A stretch of DNA of 64,000 bases from Oscillibacter sp. ER4 (GCF_000765235.1 NZ_JPJG01000014.1:1-64000), one strand, 5' to 3'. Counted from the stretch's first letter, positions 40,814 through 51,359 are shown. Numbers and translations: made by a program. Notes: generated by a model from the letters alone, not told the origin.

Positions 40814-41811
40814 AACAGGTCAATGTCGGTATTCTCGGCGCCACCGGCGCCGTCGGTCAGGAAATGATCAAAATTCTCGAAGAGCGCAACTTCCCCGTTG
40901 CGTCCCTTCGTCCCATCGCAAGCGCCAGAAGCGCGGGCAGCAAAATCATGTTCCGCGGTCAGGAGTGCACCATCGTCGAGGCGTCTGACGACGCGTTTGA
41001 GGGCCTTGATATCGTCCTCGGCGCGGCCGAGAACGACATCGCCGAGCGTTTTGCCCCTTCGATCGTCAAGGCGGGCGCGGTGTTCGTCGACAATTCGAGC
41101 GCGTTCCGTCTCGACCCGAACGTCCCCCTTGTCATCCCCGAGATCAACCCCGAGGACGTGAAGTGGCACAAGGGCATCATCTCGAACCCCAACTGCACCA
41201 CCATCGTGACCCTCGTGGCCATTAACGCCCTCGCCAAGGAGAGCCCCATCGAGACGATCATCGCCTCTTCCTACCAGGCCGTCAGCGGCGCGGGCAAGGG
41301 CGGCATCGACGAGCTCAACAATGAGGTCAAGGCACTTTCCGAGGGCAAGCACCTTGAGCCCAAGGTCTTCCAGTATCAGATCGCGTACAACATCATCCCC
41401 CAGATCGGCGGCGAGGCCTTCGAGGGCTACACCAGCGAGGAGATGAAGATGCAGAACGAGGGCCGCAAGATCCTCCACCTGCCCGAGATGAAGGTCAGCT
41501 GTACCTGCGCGCGCGTGCCCGTCATCCGCAGCCACAGCGTTTCCGTCGTGCTGCGCACGAAGGAGAAGATCAGCGTCGAGCGTGCCAAGGAGCTCATCGC
41601 AAACGCCCCGGGCTGCAAGCTCGTCGACGACCTCAAGAACAAGGTCTACCCCATGCCGCTCGACACGTCCGATCAGGACATCGTCTATGTCGGCCGCATT
41701 CGTGAGGACCTGACCGACGAGCGCGGTCTGAACCTCTGGTGCTGCGGCGACCAGGTCCGCAAGGGCGCTGCCACCAACACCATCCAGATCGCGGAGCTGC
41801 TGCTCAAGTAA
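40810..41811 (+). CDS. asd: Aspartate-semialdehyde dehydrogenase
   Basis: The 333-residue protein overlaps the kinase stop (ATGA), with AAGGAGAA ahead of it. It has the NADP loop GILGATGAVGQEMIKIL (7-23), the active-site Cys129 in SNPNCTT, SSYQAVSGAGKGG, and the catalytic His in PVIRSHSVSV. It converts aspartyl phosphate to aspartate semialdehyde, the substrate of hom two genes upstream. Together the three enzymes take aspartate to homoserine. Confidence 0.95.
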   Translation: MKQVNVGILGATGAVGQEMIKILEERNFPVASLRPIASARSAGSKIMFRGQECTIVEASDDAFEGLDIVLGAAENDIAERFAPSIVKAGAVFVDNSSAFRLDPNVPLVIPEINPEDVKWHKGIISNPNCTTIVTLVAINALAKESPIETIIASSYQAVSGAGKGGIDELNNEVKALSEGKHLEPKVFQYQIAYNIIPQIGGEAFEGYTSEEMKMQNEGRKILHLPEMKVSCTCARVPVIRSHSVSVVLRTKEKISVERAKELIANAPGCKLVDDLKNKVYPMPLDTSDQDIVYVGRIREDLTDERGLNLWCCGDQVRKGAATNTIQIAELLLK

Positions 41812-41832
41812 GGCTTTTTTAACCACAGATCG

Positions 41833-41878
41833 TTTCCCGTTTTCTGCCGCATAGCGGCGGAAAACGGGAAATTTTTTC
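41833..41878 (+). terminator. Terminator of the hom-ask-asd operon
   Basis: TTTCCCGTTTTC-TGCCGC-ATAGC-GGCGG-AAAACGGGAAA followed by TTTTTT. Confidence 0.88.
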
Positions 41879-42061
41879 GTTTCTGCACAGAAACGCCGAT
41901 TTTGGCCCACATTTTGCTATAAGCCGCTCATAAAGCGGTACAGGCACGTCATAAGCTGAACGTTAAGAGAGCTATTCTCTGATCCTTTGGCTGTTTTGTC
42001 AATGATCGGTGCACATTTCTTGTGCGTTTCCCCCATTTTTACCACAAACAGCAAGTTTCAT

Positions 42062-42090
42062 TTGACTTTGTCCGCTGTGGGGGCTATGCT
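42062..42090 (+). promoter_or_regulatory. Promoter of the lacI-type regulator gene
   Basis: TTGACT (42062-42067), 17 bases, TATGCT (42085-42090). Confidence 0.75.
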
Positions 42091-42103
42091 GTAAGCATGG
42101 ATT

Positions 42104-42127
42104 GGAAACGTTACCGGTAAGGTTTCC
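42104..42127. promoter_or_regulatory. LacI-family operator
   Basis: GGAAACGTTACC and GGTAAGGTTTCC form a 24-base inverted repeat with one mismatch, centred on CCGG, and lie just after the expected transcription start. This position suits autorepression by the LacI-type protein encoded 27 bases downstream. Confidence 0.75.
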
Positions 42128-42153
42128 GGAATCATCGCAGGGGGCGCGTCGGC

Positions 42154-43170
42154 ATGACCATCAAGGATATTGCAAAGCTCGCAGACGTGAGCGTCAGCAC
42201 CGTCTCCCGTGTGCTCAACGACCGTCCGGACGTGAGTGAGGATTCCCGCAGACGGGTCCGCGCCGTCATCGAGGCGCACCGGTATGTGCCGAACAACAGC
42301 GCGCGCGACCTCGTCAAAATTCGTTCTGACGCGGTCGGCCTTGTGGTGCGCGGTGTGCAGAACCCCTTCTACACCGACATCATCCACGCCATCGAGCAGA
42401 AGCTCGACGCCTCGGGCTACACGATGGTCATGCGCCAGATCCCATCGGGCGACGACGAGATTCAGTGCGGTGCGGTGATGGAAAAGGAAAAGCGCCTGCG
42501 CGGCATTATCTTCCTCGGCGGGCGCAGCGATTATTCGCCCGAAGAGGTTTCGCTTCTCGGCGTGCCCTATGTCTGCTGCTCCTACACCAACTCCTACGGC
42601 ACGCTTCCGCCGGAATCGTACTCCTCCGTCTCCATCGCCGACGAGCAGGAGGCCTACCGCGCGGTCAGCGAGCTCTACAAAAACGGTCACCGCCGCATCG
42701 CCGTGCTGACCGCCGATCCCGACGACAGCTCTATCTCCCAGCTCCGTTACCTTGGCTATCAGCGCGCGCTGCGCGATTTTGGTCTCACGGAGCATCCGGA
42801 GGACCTGATCTGTGCCGAAGACTTCACCATTGCCAACGCCTATGCCGCCATGCAAAAGCGTCTGCGCTCCCCCGCCGATTTTACCGCCGTGTTCGCCATC
42901 GCGGACGACATGGCCATCGGCGCGATGCGCGCCCTGCGCGAAAGCGGCCGCTCCATCCCTGAGGACTGCTCCGTCATCGCCATCGACGGCATCAGCGTCT
43001 CGGAATACATTCATCCCATGCTCACCACCCTCTGCCAGCCCATGACCGCCATGGGAAAGGCGAGCGTCGAGATTCTGCTCGACATCATCGAGGGACGCGG
43101 CGTTCATCGCCACGTCACTCTGCCGACCGCGCTGCGCGAGGGCGCGTCCGTGCGGCAGCTCAAGCACTGA
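42154..43170 (+). CDS. LacI family transcriptional regulator
   Basis: The 338-residue protein starts at ATG 42154, after GGGGGC. The helix-turn-helix and hinge are MTIKDIAKLADVSVSTVSRVLNDRPDVSEDSRRRVRAVIEAHRYVPNNSARDL. The rest is a periplasmic-binding-like sugar domain (VGLVVRGVQNPFYTDIIHAIEQKL, FAIADDMAIGAMRALRESG, DGISVSEYIHPMLTTLCQP). It precedes an alpha-glucoside-type ABC transporter and MalQ on the same strand, so it probably controls them and itself, released by a maltodextrin or related sugar. Confidence 0.9.
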   Translation: MTIKDIAKLADVSVSTVSRVLNDRPDVSEDSRRRVRAVIEAHRYVPNNSARDLVKIRSDAVGLVVRGVQNPFYTDIIHAIEQKLDASGYTMVMRQIPSGDDEIQCGAVMEKEKRLRGIIFLGGRSDYSPEEVSLLGVPYVCCSYTNSYGTLPPESYSSVSIADEQEAYRAVSELYKNGHRRIAVLTADPDDSSISQLRYLGYQRALRDFGLTEHPEDLICAEDFTIANAYAAMQKRLRSPADFTAVFAIADDMAIGAMRALRESGRSIPEDCSVIAIDGISVSEYIHPMLTTLCQPMTAMGKASVEILLDIIEGRGVHRHVTLPTALREGASVRQLKH

Positions 43171-43221
43171 TTTTCCCGCGGGAACCGCGTGAAAATAAAT
43201 TTGAAAAGGAGTATTGATGAA

Positions 43222-44547
43222 ATGAAAAAGTATCTTGCAATGATCCTTGCTCTTGTCATGGCGCTTTCTCTCGTCGCCTGCGGCGATAAGAAGGATGACT
43301 CCGCTGACAACAGCGACGGCGATACCGCCTCCGGCCGCGTCTACTGGCTGAACTTCAAGCCCGAAGCCGACGAGACCCTGCAGAAGGTCGCCGCCATGTA
43401 CACCGAGAAGACCGGCGTGCCCGTCACCGTCGTGACCGCCGCTTCCGGCACCTACAACGAGACCCTGACTGCCGAGATGGACAAGTCCGCTCCCCCGACG
43501 CTGTTCGTCGTGGGCAACCAGGCCGCTGTCGGCACCTGGGGCGACTACTGCTATGACCTGAGCGGCACCGCCGTTGCCAACGAGCTCAACACCGACGCCT
43601 ACAACCTCTATGACGCCGACGGCAAGCTCTGCTCCATCGGCTACTGCTATGAGTGCTACGGCATCATCGTCAACGAAGATCTGCTCGAAAAGGCCGGCTA
43701 CACGCTTGGCGACATCACGAACTTTGAGACTCTCAAGGCCGTCGCTGAGGACATCCACGCTCGTGCTTCCGAGCTCGGCTTCGACGCCTTCACCTCCTCT
43801 TCCATGAGCGACGATTCCAGCTGGCGCTTCACCGGCCACCTCGCGAACCTCGAGTATTACTACGAGTCCGTGGACGATCCCGACGCCTGGAAGGAATGCC
43901 CGTCTTCCATCAAGGGTACCTACATGCAGAACTACAAGAACCTGTGGGATCTGTACATCAACAACAGCGCCGTGAATCCTGCTGATCTCGCTGCCGGCGG
44001 CTTTGACGCGGCGGATGAGTTCGGCAAGGAGCAGGCCGTGTTCTATCAGAACGGCTCCTGGGAGTGGGCCAAGCTCACCGGTACCGGCGACGGTCAGTAC
44101 GGTCTTGACAACCTGTCCATGATCCCGTTCTACTGCGGTGTTGCGGGCGAAGAGAACGCGGGTCTCAACTGCGGCACCGAGAACTGCTGGGCTGTCAACG
44201 CCAAGGCTTCCGAGGAAGACATTCAGGCCACGCTCGAATTCATGAACTGGATGGTCACCGATCCCGAGGTCTCCCGTATGCTGGTCGATGAATTCGCCGC
44301 CATGCCCTATAAGCAGGCTGCCGAATCCACCAACGGCTTCCTCGCCGACGCCAACGACTACACCACCAACGGCAACTACATCATGCCCTGGGTCACCAAC
44401 TTCCAGCCGAACGTTGATGCTTACCGCGCTGCGCTCGTCTCCGCGATGAACCAGTACGACGCCGACCAGAGCGATGCCAACTGGGAGCTCGTCAAGACCG
44501 CGTTTGTCGACGGCTGGGCCACGCAGTACGCTGCCGCCAACGGCTAA
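43222..44547 (+). CDS. Extracellular sugar-binding lipoprotein (family 1)
   Basis: There are 441 residues from ATG 43222, with AAAAGGAG upstream. The lipobox is SLVAC (Cys20). The mature chain follows the MalE-type fold: ETLQKVAAMYTEKTGVPVTVVTAASGTYNETLTAEM, GIIVNEDLLEKAGY, and a C-terminal DPEVSRMLVDEFAAMPYK. It is the first structural gene of a sugar importer (two permeases follow) next to malQ, which suggests maltose or maltodextrin. The substrate is inferred from that context only. Confidence 0.9.
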   Translation: MKKYLAMILALVMALSLVACGDKKDDSADNSDGDTASGRVYWLNFKPEADETLQKVAAMYTEKTGVPVTVVTAASGTYNETLTAEMDKSAPPTLFVVGNQAAVGTWGDYCYDLSGTAVANELNTDAYNLYDADGKLCSIGYCYECYGIIVNEDLLEKAGYTLGDITNFETLKAVAEDIHARASELGFDAFTSSSMSDDSSWRFTGHLANLEYYYESVDDPDAWKECPSSIKGTYMQNYKNLWDLYINNSAVNPADLAAGGFDAADEFGKEQAVFYQNGSWEWAKLTGTGDGQYGLDNLSMIPFYCGVAGEENAGLNCGTENCWAVNAKASEEDIQATLEFMNWMVTDPEVSRMLVDEFAAMPYKQAAESTNGFLADANDYTTNGNYIMPWVTNFQPNVDAYRAALVSAMNQYDADQSDANWELVKTAFVDGWATQYAAANG

Positions 44548-44703
44548 GCCGCTTTTAAAAAAGCAAGCGCATCTGAAAAGCACAAATGAGAGGGGCGGGC
44601 GATTTCGCCCGTCCCTCCCTGCATATCACGGCGAGCGCCGCATGAAGCGCCCGCCGTGCAGAAACAAAAGCAATATTCTATCTTTGGCTGGGAGTTGATC
44701 GAA

Positions 44704-45618
44704 TTGAAACATAAGCACAGCAACGCTGCGGTCAACAGCTCGATGATCCGCCGCCCGATCCGCCGCTGGTTCCCGCTCTTTATGGGGCCGATGGTCTGCG
44801 CGTTCATCATCGGCTTTGTCTATCCGTTCTGCAAGGGCATCTATCTCTCCTTCTGCAAATTCAAGGTCACGAGCGACGCGCATTTTGTCGGCCTTGAAAA
44901 CTACCGCCGCGCGTTCCAGGATGCGAGCTTTGTGCATTCGTTCTGGTTCACGGCGCTGTTTGCCGTCATATCGCTCGTGCTCATCAACGTGCTGGCCTTT
45001 GCGGTGGCCTACGCGCTCACGCAGGGCATCAAGGGCAGCAACCTGTACCGCACGGTGTTCTTCATGCCGAACCTCATCGGCGGCATTGTGCTCGGCTACA
45101 TTTGGTCGATGATCTTCGACGGCATCCTCTCGCGCTACGGCACGTCGATCCTGCTCAACACGAAGCTCGGCTTCTGGGGTCTCATCATCCTGATGTGCTG
45201 GCAGCAGATCGGCTACATGATGATCATTTACATCGCGGGCCTGCAGGCCGTGCCCGAGGACATGCTCGAGGCCGCGAAGATCGACGGCGCGAGCCGCTGG
45301 CAGACGCTTTGGAAAGTCACGATCCCGAATGTGATGCCCTCCATCACCATCTGCACGTTCCTCTCTCTTACGAATGGCTTCAAGCTCTTCGACCAGAACC
45401 TCGCCCTCACGGGCGGCCAGCCCTATACCATCCTGTCCGACGGCAGCTCGATCAAGACGACCGAAATGCTCGCGCTGAACATTCTCAACACGTTCTACGG
45501 GCAGAATGCCAACTCGCGCGGCACCGCGCAGGCCAAGGCCGTGCTGTTCTTCATCCTCGTCGCGACCATCGGTCTTCTCCAGCTCAGTGCCAACCGCAAA
45601 AAGGAGGTGCAGCAGTAA
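44704..45618 (+). CDS. Sugar ABC transporter permease (MalF/UgpA type)
   Basis: A TTG at 44704 with GGGAG nine bases upstream is my preferred start (304 residues); an in-frame GTG at 44656 would add 16 residues but has no clear ribosome site. Six membrane segments are seen, with the family loop EDMLEAAKIDGASRWQTLWKVTIPNVMPSI that contacts the ATPase. No ATPase gene is in this operon. Its stop shares a base with the next start. Confidence 0.88.
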   Translation: MKHKHSNAAVNSSMIRRPIRRWFPLFMGPMVCAFIIGFVYPFCKGIYLSFCKFKVTSDAHFVGLENYRRAFQDASFVHSFWFTALFAVISLVLINVLAFAVAYALTQGIKGSNLYRTVFFMPNLIGGIVLGYIWSMIFDGILSRYGTSILLNTKLGFWGLIILMCWQQIGYMMIIYIAGLQAVPEDMLEAAKIDGASRWQTLWKVTIPNVMPSITICTFLSLTNGFKLFDQNLALTGGQPYTILSDGSSIKTTEMLALNILNTFYGQNANSRGTAQAKAVLFFILVATIGLLQLSANRKKEVQQ

Positions 45619-46475
45619 TGAACAAGCACTCTCTTTCCGCAGAAGCCCGCCGCAAGACGATCCTCTCCATCGTGCTCGGCGTCATCTGCGTCATCTATGT
45701 GCTGCCGGTCCTCACGGTGGTCATCAACTCCTTCAAGCTCAACACCTATGTCAAGACCGACACGTTCGCCCTCCCGAACGCGGAGAGCTTTGCCGGCTGG
45801 GCGAACTTCATCAAGGGCCTGACGTTCGGCAACTACCCGTTCTTAAAATCCGCCGGCTACAGCTTATTTATCACCATCGTCTCGACCGCGCTGATTTTGC
45901 TCTGCACGTCGATGGCCGCGTGGTACATCGCGCGTGTGGACAGCAAATTCTGCCGCATGGTCTATTATCTCTGCGTCTTTTCGATGGTCGTGCCGTTCCA
46001 GATGGTGATGTTCACACTGTCGAAGACGGCCGATACCCTCAAGCTCAATACCCCCTGGACCATCCCCATCATCTACCTCGGCTTTGGCGCGGGGCTTGCG
46101 ATTTTCATGTTCGTCGGCTTTGTCAAATCCATCCCGCTTGAAATTGAGGAGGCGGCCGCCATCGACGGCTGCGGCCCGCTGCGCACGTACTTCTCCGTCG
46201 TGCTGCCGATGCTGCGGCCCACGATGATCTCTGTCGGCATTCTCGAGATTATGTGGGTGTGGAACGACTATCTGCTGCCCTATCTCGTGCTCGACCGCAC
46301 GAAGTACTTGACCATCCCCATCCACATCCAGTACCTCAAGGGCAGCTACGGCACCGTCGACCTCGGCGCGACGATGGCGCTGATCCTGCTGAGCATCATC
46401 CCTGTCATCGTGTTCTACCTGCTGTGCCAGAAGTACATCATCAAGGGCGTGGCCGCAGGCGCGGTAAAGGGTTAA
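45618..46475 (+). CDS. Sugar ABC transporter permease (MalG type)
   Basis: The 285-residue protein starts at ATG 45618, after AGGAGG located inside the previous gene. It has six membrane segments and the EAA loop EIEEAAAIDGCGPLRTYFSVVLPMLRPTM, plus the MalG-type ending NDYLLPYLVLDRTKYLTIPIHIQYLKGSYGTVDLGATMALILLSIIPVIVFYLLCQKYIIKGVAAGAVKG. It pairs with the upstream permease to form the membrane channel. Confidence 0.92.
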   Translation: MNKHSLSAEARRKTILSIVLGVICVIYVLPVLTVVINSFKLNTYVKTDTFALPNAESFAGWANFIKGLTFGNYPFLKSAGYSLFITIVSTALILLCTSMAAWYIARVDSKFCRMVYYLCVFSMVVPFQMVMFTLSKTADTLKLNTPWTIPIIYLGFGAGLAIFMFVGFVKSIPLEIEEAAAIDGCGPLRTYFSVVLPMLRPTMISVGILEIMWVWNDYLLPYLVLDRTKYLTIPIHIQYLKGSYGTVDLGATMALILLSIIPVIVFYLLCQKYIIKGVAAGAVKG

Positions 46476-46505
46476 CGCCTTTCATCCTTCATTTTCCAGA
46501 AAGAA

Positions 46506-48002
46506 GTGGTTCCATTGATCGAACGTTCCTCCGGCATTCTGATGCCGATCTCGTCCCTTCCCTCGCCCCACGGCATCGGCACGATGGGCAAGGCCGCCTA
46601 TGACTTTGCCGACTTTCTCGCCGCCGCGGGGCAGAAATACTGGCAGCTCTTGCCGCTCGGCCCGACGAGCTACGGCGACTCGCCGTATCAGAGCTTTTCG
46701 TCCTTTGCGGGTAACCCGTATTTCATCGACTTGGACTTGCTCGTCAAAGATAAGCTTCTGACGCGCGCGGAGGTCAACGCCTGCGACTGGGGCGACGATC
46801 CCCGCTATGTCGACTACGGCAAAATCTACGCGAGCCGCTTCACGCTGCTCGAAAAGGCCAAGACGCGCGGCTTTACGCGCGACCGCGAGGCCGTCGCGGC
46901 ATTTGAGCGCGAAAATGAGCGCTGGCTGCCGAACTACGCCCTCTTCATGGCGCTCAAGCGCCACTTCGGCATGAAGTCTTGGACGGAATGGGACGACGAG
47001 GACATCCGCTGCCGCACAAGCAGCGAGGTCATCGAGCGCTACCGCGCCGAGCTGCGCGAGGATGTGGAGCTTTTCACTTACATTCAGTTTCTCTTCTTCC
47101 GCCAGTGGGAGGCACTCAAGGCGTACATCCACTCGCTCGGCATCCGCATCATCGGCGACCTGCCCATCTATGTAGCGATGGACTCCGCCGACGTGTGGGC
47201 AGAACCCGAAATGTTCCAGCTCGACGAGCACAACGTGCCCACCGAGGTCTCCGGCGTCCCGCCTGACTGCTTCAGCGAGGACGGGCAGCTCTGGGGCAAC
47301 CCGCTCTACAACTACGAGGCCATGGCGAAGGACGGCTTCGGCTGGTGGATCCGCCGCATCGGCGGCGCGCAGAAGCTCTACGACGTCATCCGCATCGACC
47401 ATTTCCGCGGCTTCGAGAGCTACTGGGCCATTCCCTACGGCGAGACGACCGCCAAAAACGGCCGTTGGGTCAAGGGCCCCGGCATGTCGCTCGTCGGCGT
47501 GCTGACCGGCTGGTTCCGCGACCTCGATTTCATCGCCGAGGACCTCGGCTATCCCTCGCCCGAGGTCGTGCAGCTGCTCTCCGATTCCGGTCTTCCCGGC
47601 ATGAAGGTCCTCGAGTTTGCGTTCGACTCGCGCGACCCGAGCGACTACCTGCCGCATAGCTGCAACTTCAACAGCATTTGCTACACCGGCACGCACGACA
47701 ACGCGCCCCTCGCCCTCTGGCGCACGGAGGCGGATAAGGCGGACATCGCGTTCGCGAAGAAGTACCTCGGTCTCAATGACGAGGAGGGCTTCAACGCCGG
47801 CATCATCCGCGGCGGCATGAGCTGCCAGAGCAGGTTGTTTGTCGCACAGATGCAGGACTATCTGGGCCTTGGCAAGGGCTGCCGCATGAACACCCCCGGC
47901 ACGAGCAGCGGCAACTGGCAGTGGCGCATGCTGAGCGGCGAGGCGAGCAAAAAGCTCGCAAAGTCCATCCACGAGACGACCCGCATCTACGGGCGCCTGT
48001 AA
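46506..48002 (+). CDS. malQ: 4-alpha-glucanotransferase (amylomaltase, GH77)
   Basis: There are 498 residues from GTG 46506; a TTG at 46515 is equally possible because no strong ribosome site is seen. It has the GH77 landmarks SSLPSPHGIGTMGKAAYDFADFLAAAGQKYWQLLPLGPTSYGDSPYQSFSSFAGNPYFIDLDLL, IGDLPIYVAMDSADVWAEPEMF, nucleophile Asp298 in VIRIDHFRGFESYW, acid/base Glu in EDLGYPSPEV, and Asp in TGTHDN. It transfers maltosyl or longer units between alpha-1,4 glucans in the cytoplasm. Its place 30 bases after the transporter ties that system to maltodextrin use. Confidence 0.94.
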   Translation: MVPLIERSSGILMPISSLPSPHGIGTMGKAAYDFADFLAAAGQKYWQLLPLGPTSYGDSPYQSFSSFAGNPYFIDLDLLVKDKLLTRAEVNACDWGDDPRYVDYGKIYASRFTLLEKAKTRGFTRDREAVAAFERENERWLPNYALFMALKRHFGMKSWTEWDDEDIRCRTSSEVIERYRAELREDVELFTYIQFLFFRQWEALKAYIHSLGIRIIGDLPIYVAMDSADVWAEPEMFQLDEHNVPTEVSGVPPDCFSEDGQLWGNPLYNYEAMAKDGFGWWIRRIGGAQKLYDVIRIDHFRGFESYWAIPYGETTAKNGRWVKGPGMSLVGVLTGWFRDLDFIAEDLGYPSPEVVQLLSDSGLPGMKVLEFAFDSRDPSDYLPHSCNFNSICYTGTHDNAPLALWRTEADKADIAFAKKYLGLNDEEGFNAGIIRGGMSCQSRLFVAQMQDYLGLGKGCRMNTPGTSSGNWQWRMLSGEASKKLAKSIHETTRIYGRL

Positions 48003-48013
48003 TGAAAATATGG

Positions 48014-48055
48014 CACGGCGGTTTTGGGCATACGCCCAAAACCGCCGTGTTTCGT
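48014..48055 (+). terminator. Terminator after malQ
   Basis: CACGGCGGTTTTGGGC-ATAC-GCCCAAAACCGCCGTG followed by TTTCGTT. Confidence 0.85.
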
Positions 48056-48100
48056 TATATTTTGGCAGAATATTACGAATTGTATTTATATTTTGACAGA

Positions 48101-48137
48101 AAAAGAGAGCTGGGCATTGCCCTGCTCTCACTTTTTT
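48101..48137 (-). terminator. Terminator of the molybdate operon (bidirectional)
   Basis: GAGAGCTGGGC-ATT-GCCCTGCTCTC with an A-tract on the left (48101-48105) and TTTTTT on the right. Confidence 0.8.
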
Positions 48138-48140
48138 AAT

Positions 48141-49165
<1,025 letters not shown>

Positions 49166-49169
<4 letters not shown>

Positions 49170-49858
49170 TTTCTCGCCCTCCTCGCCTTGCTCGCATCCG
49201 TGAGGAAGTCACGCCGCTCGAGCATATTGACCGCCAGCAGCACGACGGCGGAGATCGCAATATTGACCAAGACCCACTTCATCGCGAGCGCGTCGTTGTT
49301 CGTCTGCCAGAGCTGATAGACCGTGGTGGAGATCGTCGCGGTCTTGCCGGGCGTATAGCCCGCGATCATGCTCGTCGCGCCGTATTCGCCGAGCGCGCGT
49401 GCAAAGGCCAGCACCGTGCCGGCCAGCACGCCCTGACGGCAGTACGGCATGCGGATCCGCCAGAAAATGTAGGTATTCGACAGGCCCAGCGTCTGCCCCG
49501 AATAGGCCAGCGTCTCGTCAAAAGACTCGAACGCGCCGCGCACCGTGCGGTACATCAGCGGGAAGATGACGACCACCGTGGCAAAGATGGCCGACCACCA
49601 GGTCATGACCATCTTGACGCCGAACGTTTCGAGCACCCACGCGCCGATGACGCGCTTGGGGCCGAACACGCGCAGCAGCAGATAGCCCACGACCGTCGGC
49701 GGCAGCACGAGCGGCAGCGTCAGAAGCACATCGAGCACACCTTTGACCAGGCGCGGAAGCTTTGCGATATAATAGGCGGCAAAAATGCCGACAAAGAAAA
49801 TAACGACCGTGGAGATCGCCGCAATGCGCAGCGAGTTCCATAAGGGGTACCAATCCAT
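49166..49858 (-). CDS. modB: Molybdate ABC transporter permease
   Basis: The 230-residue protein starts at ATG 49858, six bases after GGAGG. It has five membrane segments and the family loop FDETLAYSGQTLGLSNTYIFWRIRMPYCRQGVLAGTVLAFARALGEYGATSMIAGYTPGKTATI, where RALGEYGAT marks the molybdate/tungstate group. It follows modA on the same strand, but with repeat C in the 407-base gap. Confidence 0.92.
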
Positions 49859-49989
49859 AAGTGACCTCCGATTTTCTGGAGTTTGGGAGATTCAGGCGAT
49901 CTCCACGCCGCCGCAAATGCGGCGAAAAAAGTTTGCCACAAGACAAGCGGGTTTTCCGCCAGTGGCGGCGGAAAGTTCGTGCCGCATCC

Positions 49990-50250
49990 TGCGGCAGGAA
50001 ACGGGACAAAAGGGGATATCTCTTCCGAAAGAGATATCCCCTTTTGGAATCCCCAGAGAAGCGCAAGGGGCGCTGCCCCTTGACCTCTCGTACTGCAAGG
50101 GTCAAACTACATCGATGGAACGATATGTAAGCGTTTTACTTCTGAACGACTTGACGTTCTTCTATTTCCGTTGCGCAGCCGTTGGCAGCTTGCTGCCTTA
50201 CGGACGCGGCATACTCTCTACGAGTACTCGTCGCTCCTGCAATAGTGTTA
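49990..50250. repeat. Structured intergenic repeat C inside the mod operon
   Basis: The gap 49859-50265 holds a hairpin at 50011-50046 (AAAAGGGGATATCTCTTC stem), then GGAATCCCCAGAGAAG. About 70 bases near 50144-50212 match the interior of repeat A read on the opposite strand, including module M at 50171-50212. Terminal inverted repeats are weak here, so this copy is degraded. It separates modA from modB. No gene is supported. Confidence 0.75.
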
Positions 50251-50265
50251 CGAGACTATTTGCAA

Positions 50266-51117
50266 TTAGTTAGCGGCGCTGAAGCCGACGCTCTCGAACA
50301 CGGACATGGCGTCAGCGGCCTGGAGGTAGTCGAGGAAGGCCTGGGCGGCTTCTTCCTTCTCGCCCTTCAGGACGGCGGCGGGATAGATGACCTGGCCGCA
50401 CATCTCGGCGGTGGCGCTGTCGACGACCGTGAGGCTGGCGGAGTAAGCGTCGGTGGCGTAGATGATGCCGCAGTCAGCGCTGGCCTCGCTCACCTGAGTG
50501 GTAACTTCCTTGACGTTGTTGCCGTAGGTCAGAGAGTCGGCGAGAGCCGCTTCGTCAAGGCCATAGTAGGCGAAGATCTTCTGGGTGTACTGGCCGACGG
50601 GCACGTCGCTGTTGCCGATGGCGAGCATAACGTCGCCGCTCTTGAGGAGCTCAGCGAGCTGGTCGAAGCTCTCGATGTCCTTGGGGTTGCCCTCGGGAAC
50701 GGCGAGCGTGACCTTGTTCTCGAGCAGGTTGATGCGGCTGTCGGTCACGATGAGGTCAAGACCGTCGGGGTTCTTGTCATTGTCGTCAATGAGGCTGCCG
50801 TCCATGGCGTTCATCTGCTTGGGGGCGGCGGAGATGAACAGGTCGCAGTCAGCACCCTCGCTGATCTGGGTGAGGAGCTTGCCCGAGGAGTCAAAGTTGT
50901 AGGTGATGTTGACGTTGGGGGCAACTTCCTTGTACATCTCGGCGATCTCCGTCAGAGTTTCGGTCATGGAGGCGGCGGTGAAGACGACGAGATCAACGCT
51001 CTCGGCGTTCGCATCGCCTTGGGTGTCGTCGGTGGTTGTGTCGTCAGTCTTGCTGCCGCAGGCGGCCAGAGAGAACACGAGCGCAAGCGCAAGGAGCAGA
51101 GACAAAAGCTTTTTCAT
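50266..51117 (-). CDS. modA: Molybdate-binding lipoprotein
   Basis: The 283-residue protein starts at ATG 51117 and has a lipoprotein signal with Cys20 (FSLAAC). It has the ModA blocks VDLVVFTAASMTETLTEIAEMYKE, ITYNFDSSGKLLTQISEGADCDLFISAAPKQMNAM, DVPVGQYTQKIFAYYG and DCGIIYATDAYSA. It binds molybdate or tungstate outside the membrane. A ModE-like operator lies about 134 bases upstream. Confidence 0.93.
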   Translation of the reverse strand: MKKLLSLLLALALVFSLAACGSKTDDTTTDDTQGDANAESVDLVVFTAASMTETLTEIAEMYKEVAPNVNITYNFDSSGKLLTQISEGADCDLFISAAPKQMNAMDGSLIDDNDKNPDGLDLIVTDSRINLLENKVTLAVPEGNPKDIESFDQLAELLKSGDVMLAIGNSDVPVGQYTQKIFAYYGLDEAALADSLTYGNNVKEVTTQVSEASADCGIIYATDAYSASLTVVDSATAEMCGQVIYPAAVLKGEKEEAAQAFLDYLQAADAMSVFESVGFSAAN

Positions 51118-51250
51118 GTTTGGATACTTCCTTACAAATTTTTTCTTTTTCGCGCATTCATTGAAAAGCGCGGCGATACAGGAACGGGCAAGAACACGCC
51201 GCACGCAATTTATTTCCAATCCCCAGCGAGGAACTTGGACAAAATCACTT

Positions 51251-51273
51251 CGCTATCCTCAAAATAGATAACG
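51251..51273. promoter_or_regulatory. ModE-like operator upstream of modA
   Basis: CGCTAT-N11-ATAACG matches the inverted half-sites of the E. coli ModE box (CGCTAT...ATAACG). No modE gene is in the window. The match is by eye. Confidence 0.45.
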
Positions 51274-51359
51274 CACCCCCAACATTTCGCGCCCGCAGGC
51301 GCGAAGCGTTAAAGTTGTCAAAAAGTACCGACTCATTCGGTTCAAAAATCTATCAGTCC

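Noticed and set aside
42058-44583. 841-codon open frame on the minus strand
   Set aside because: It lies opposite a LacI regulator and a sugar-binding protein with clear motifs. High GC leaves few stops on the opposite strand.
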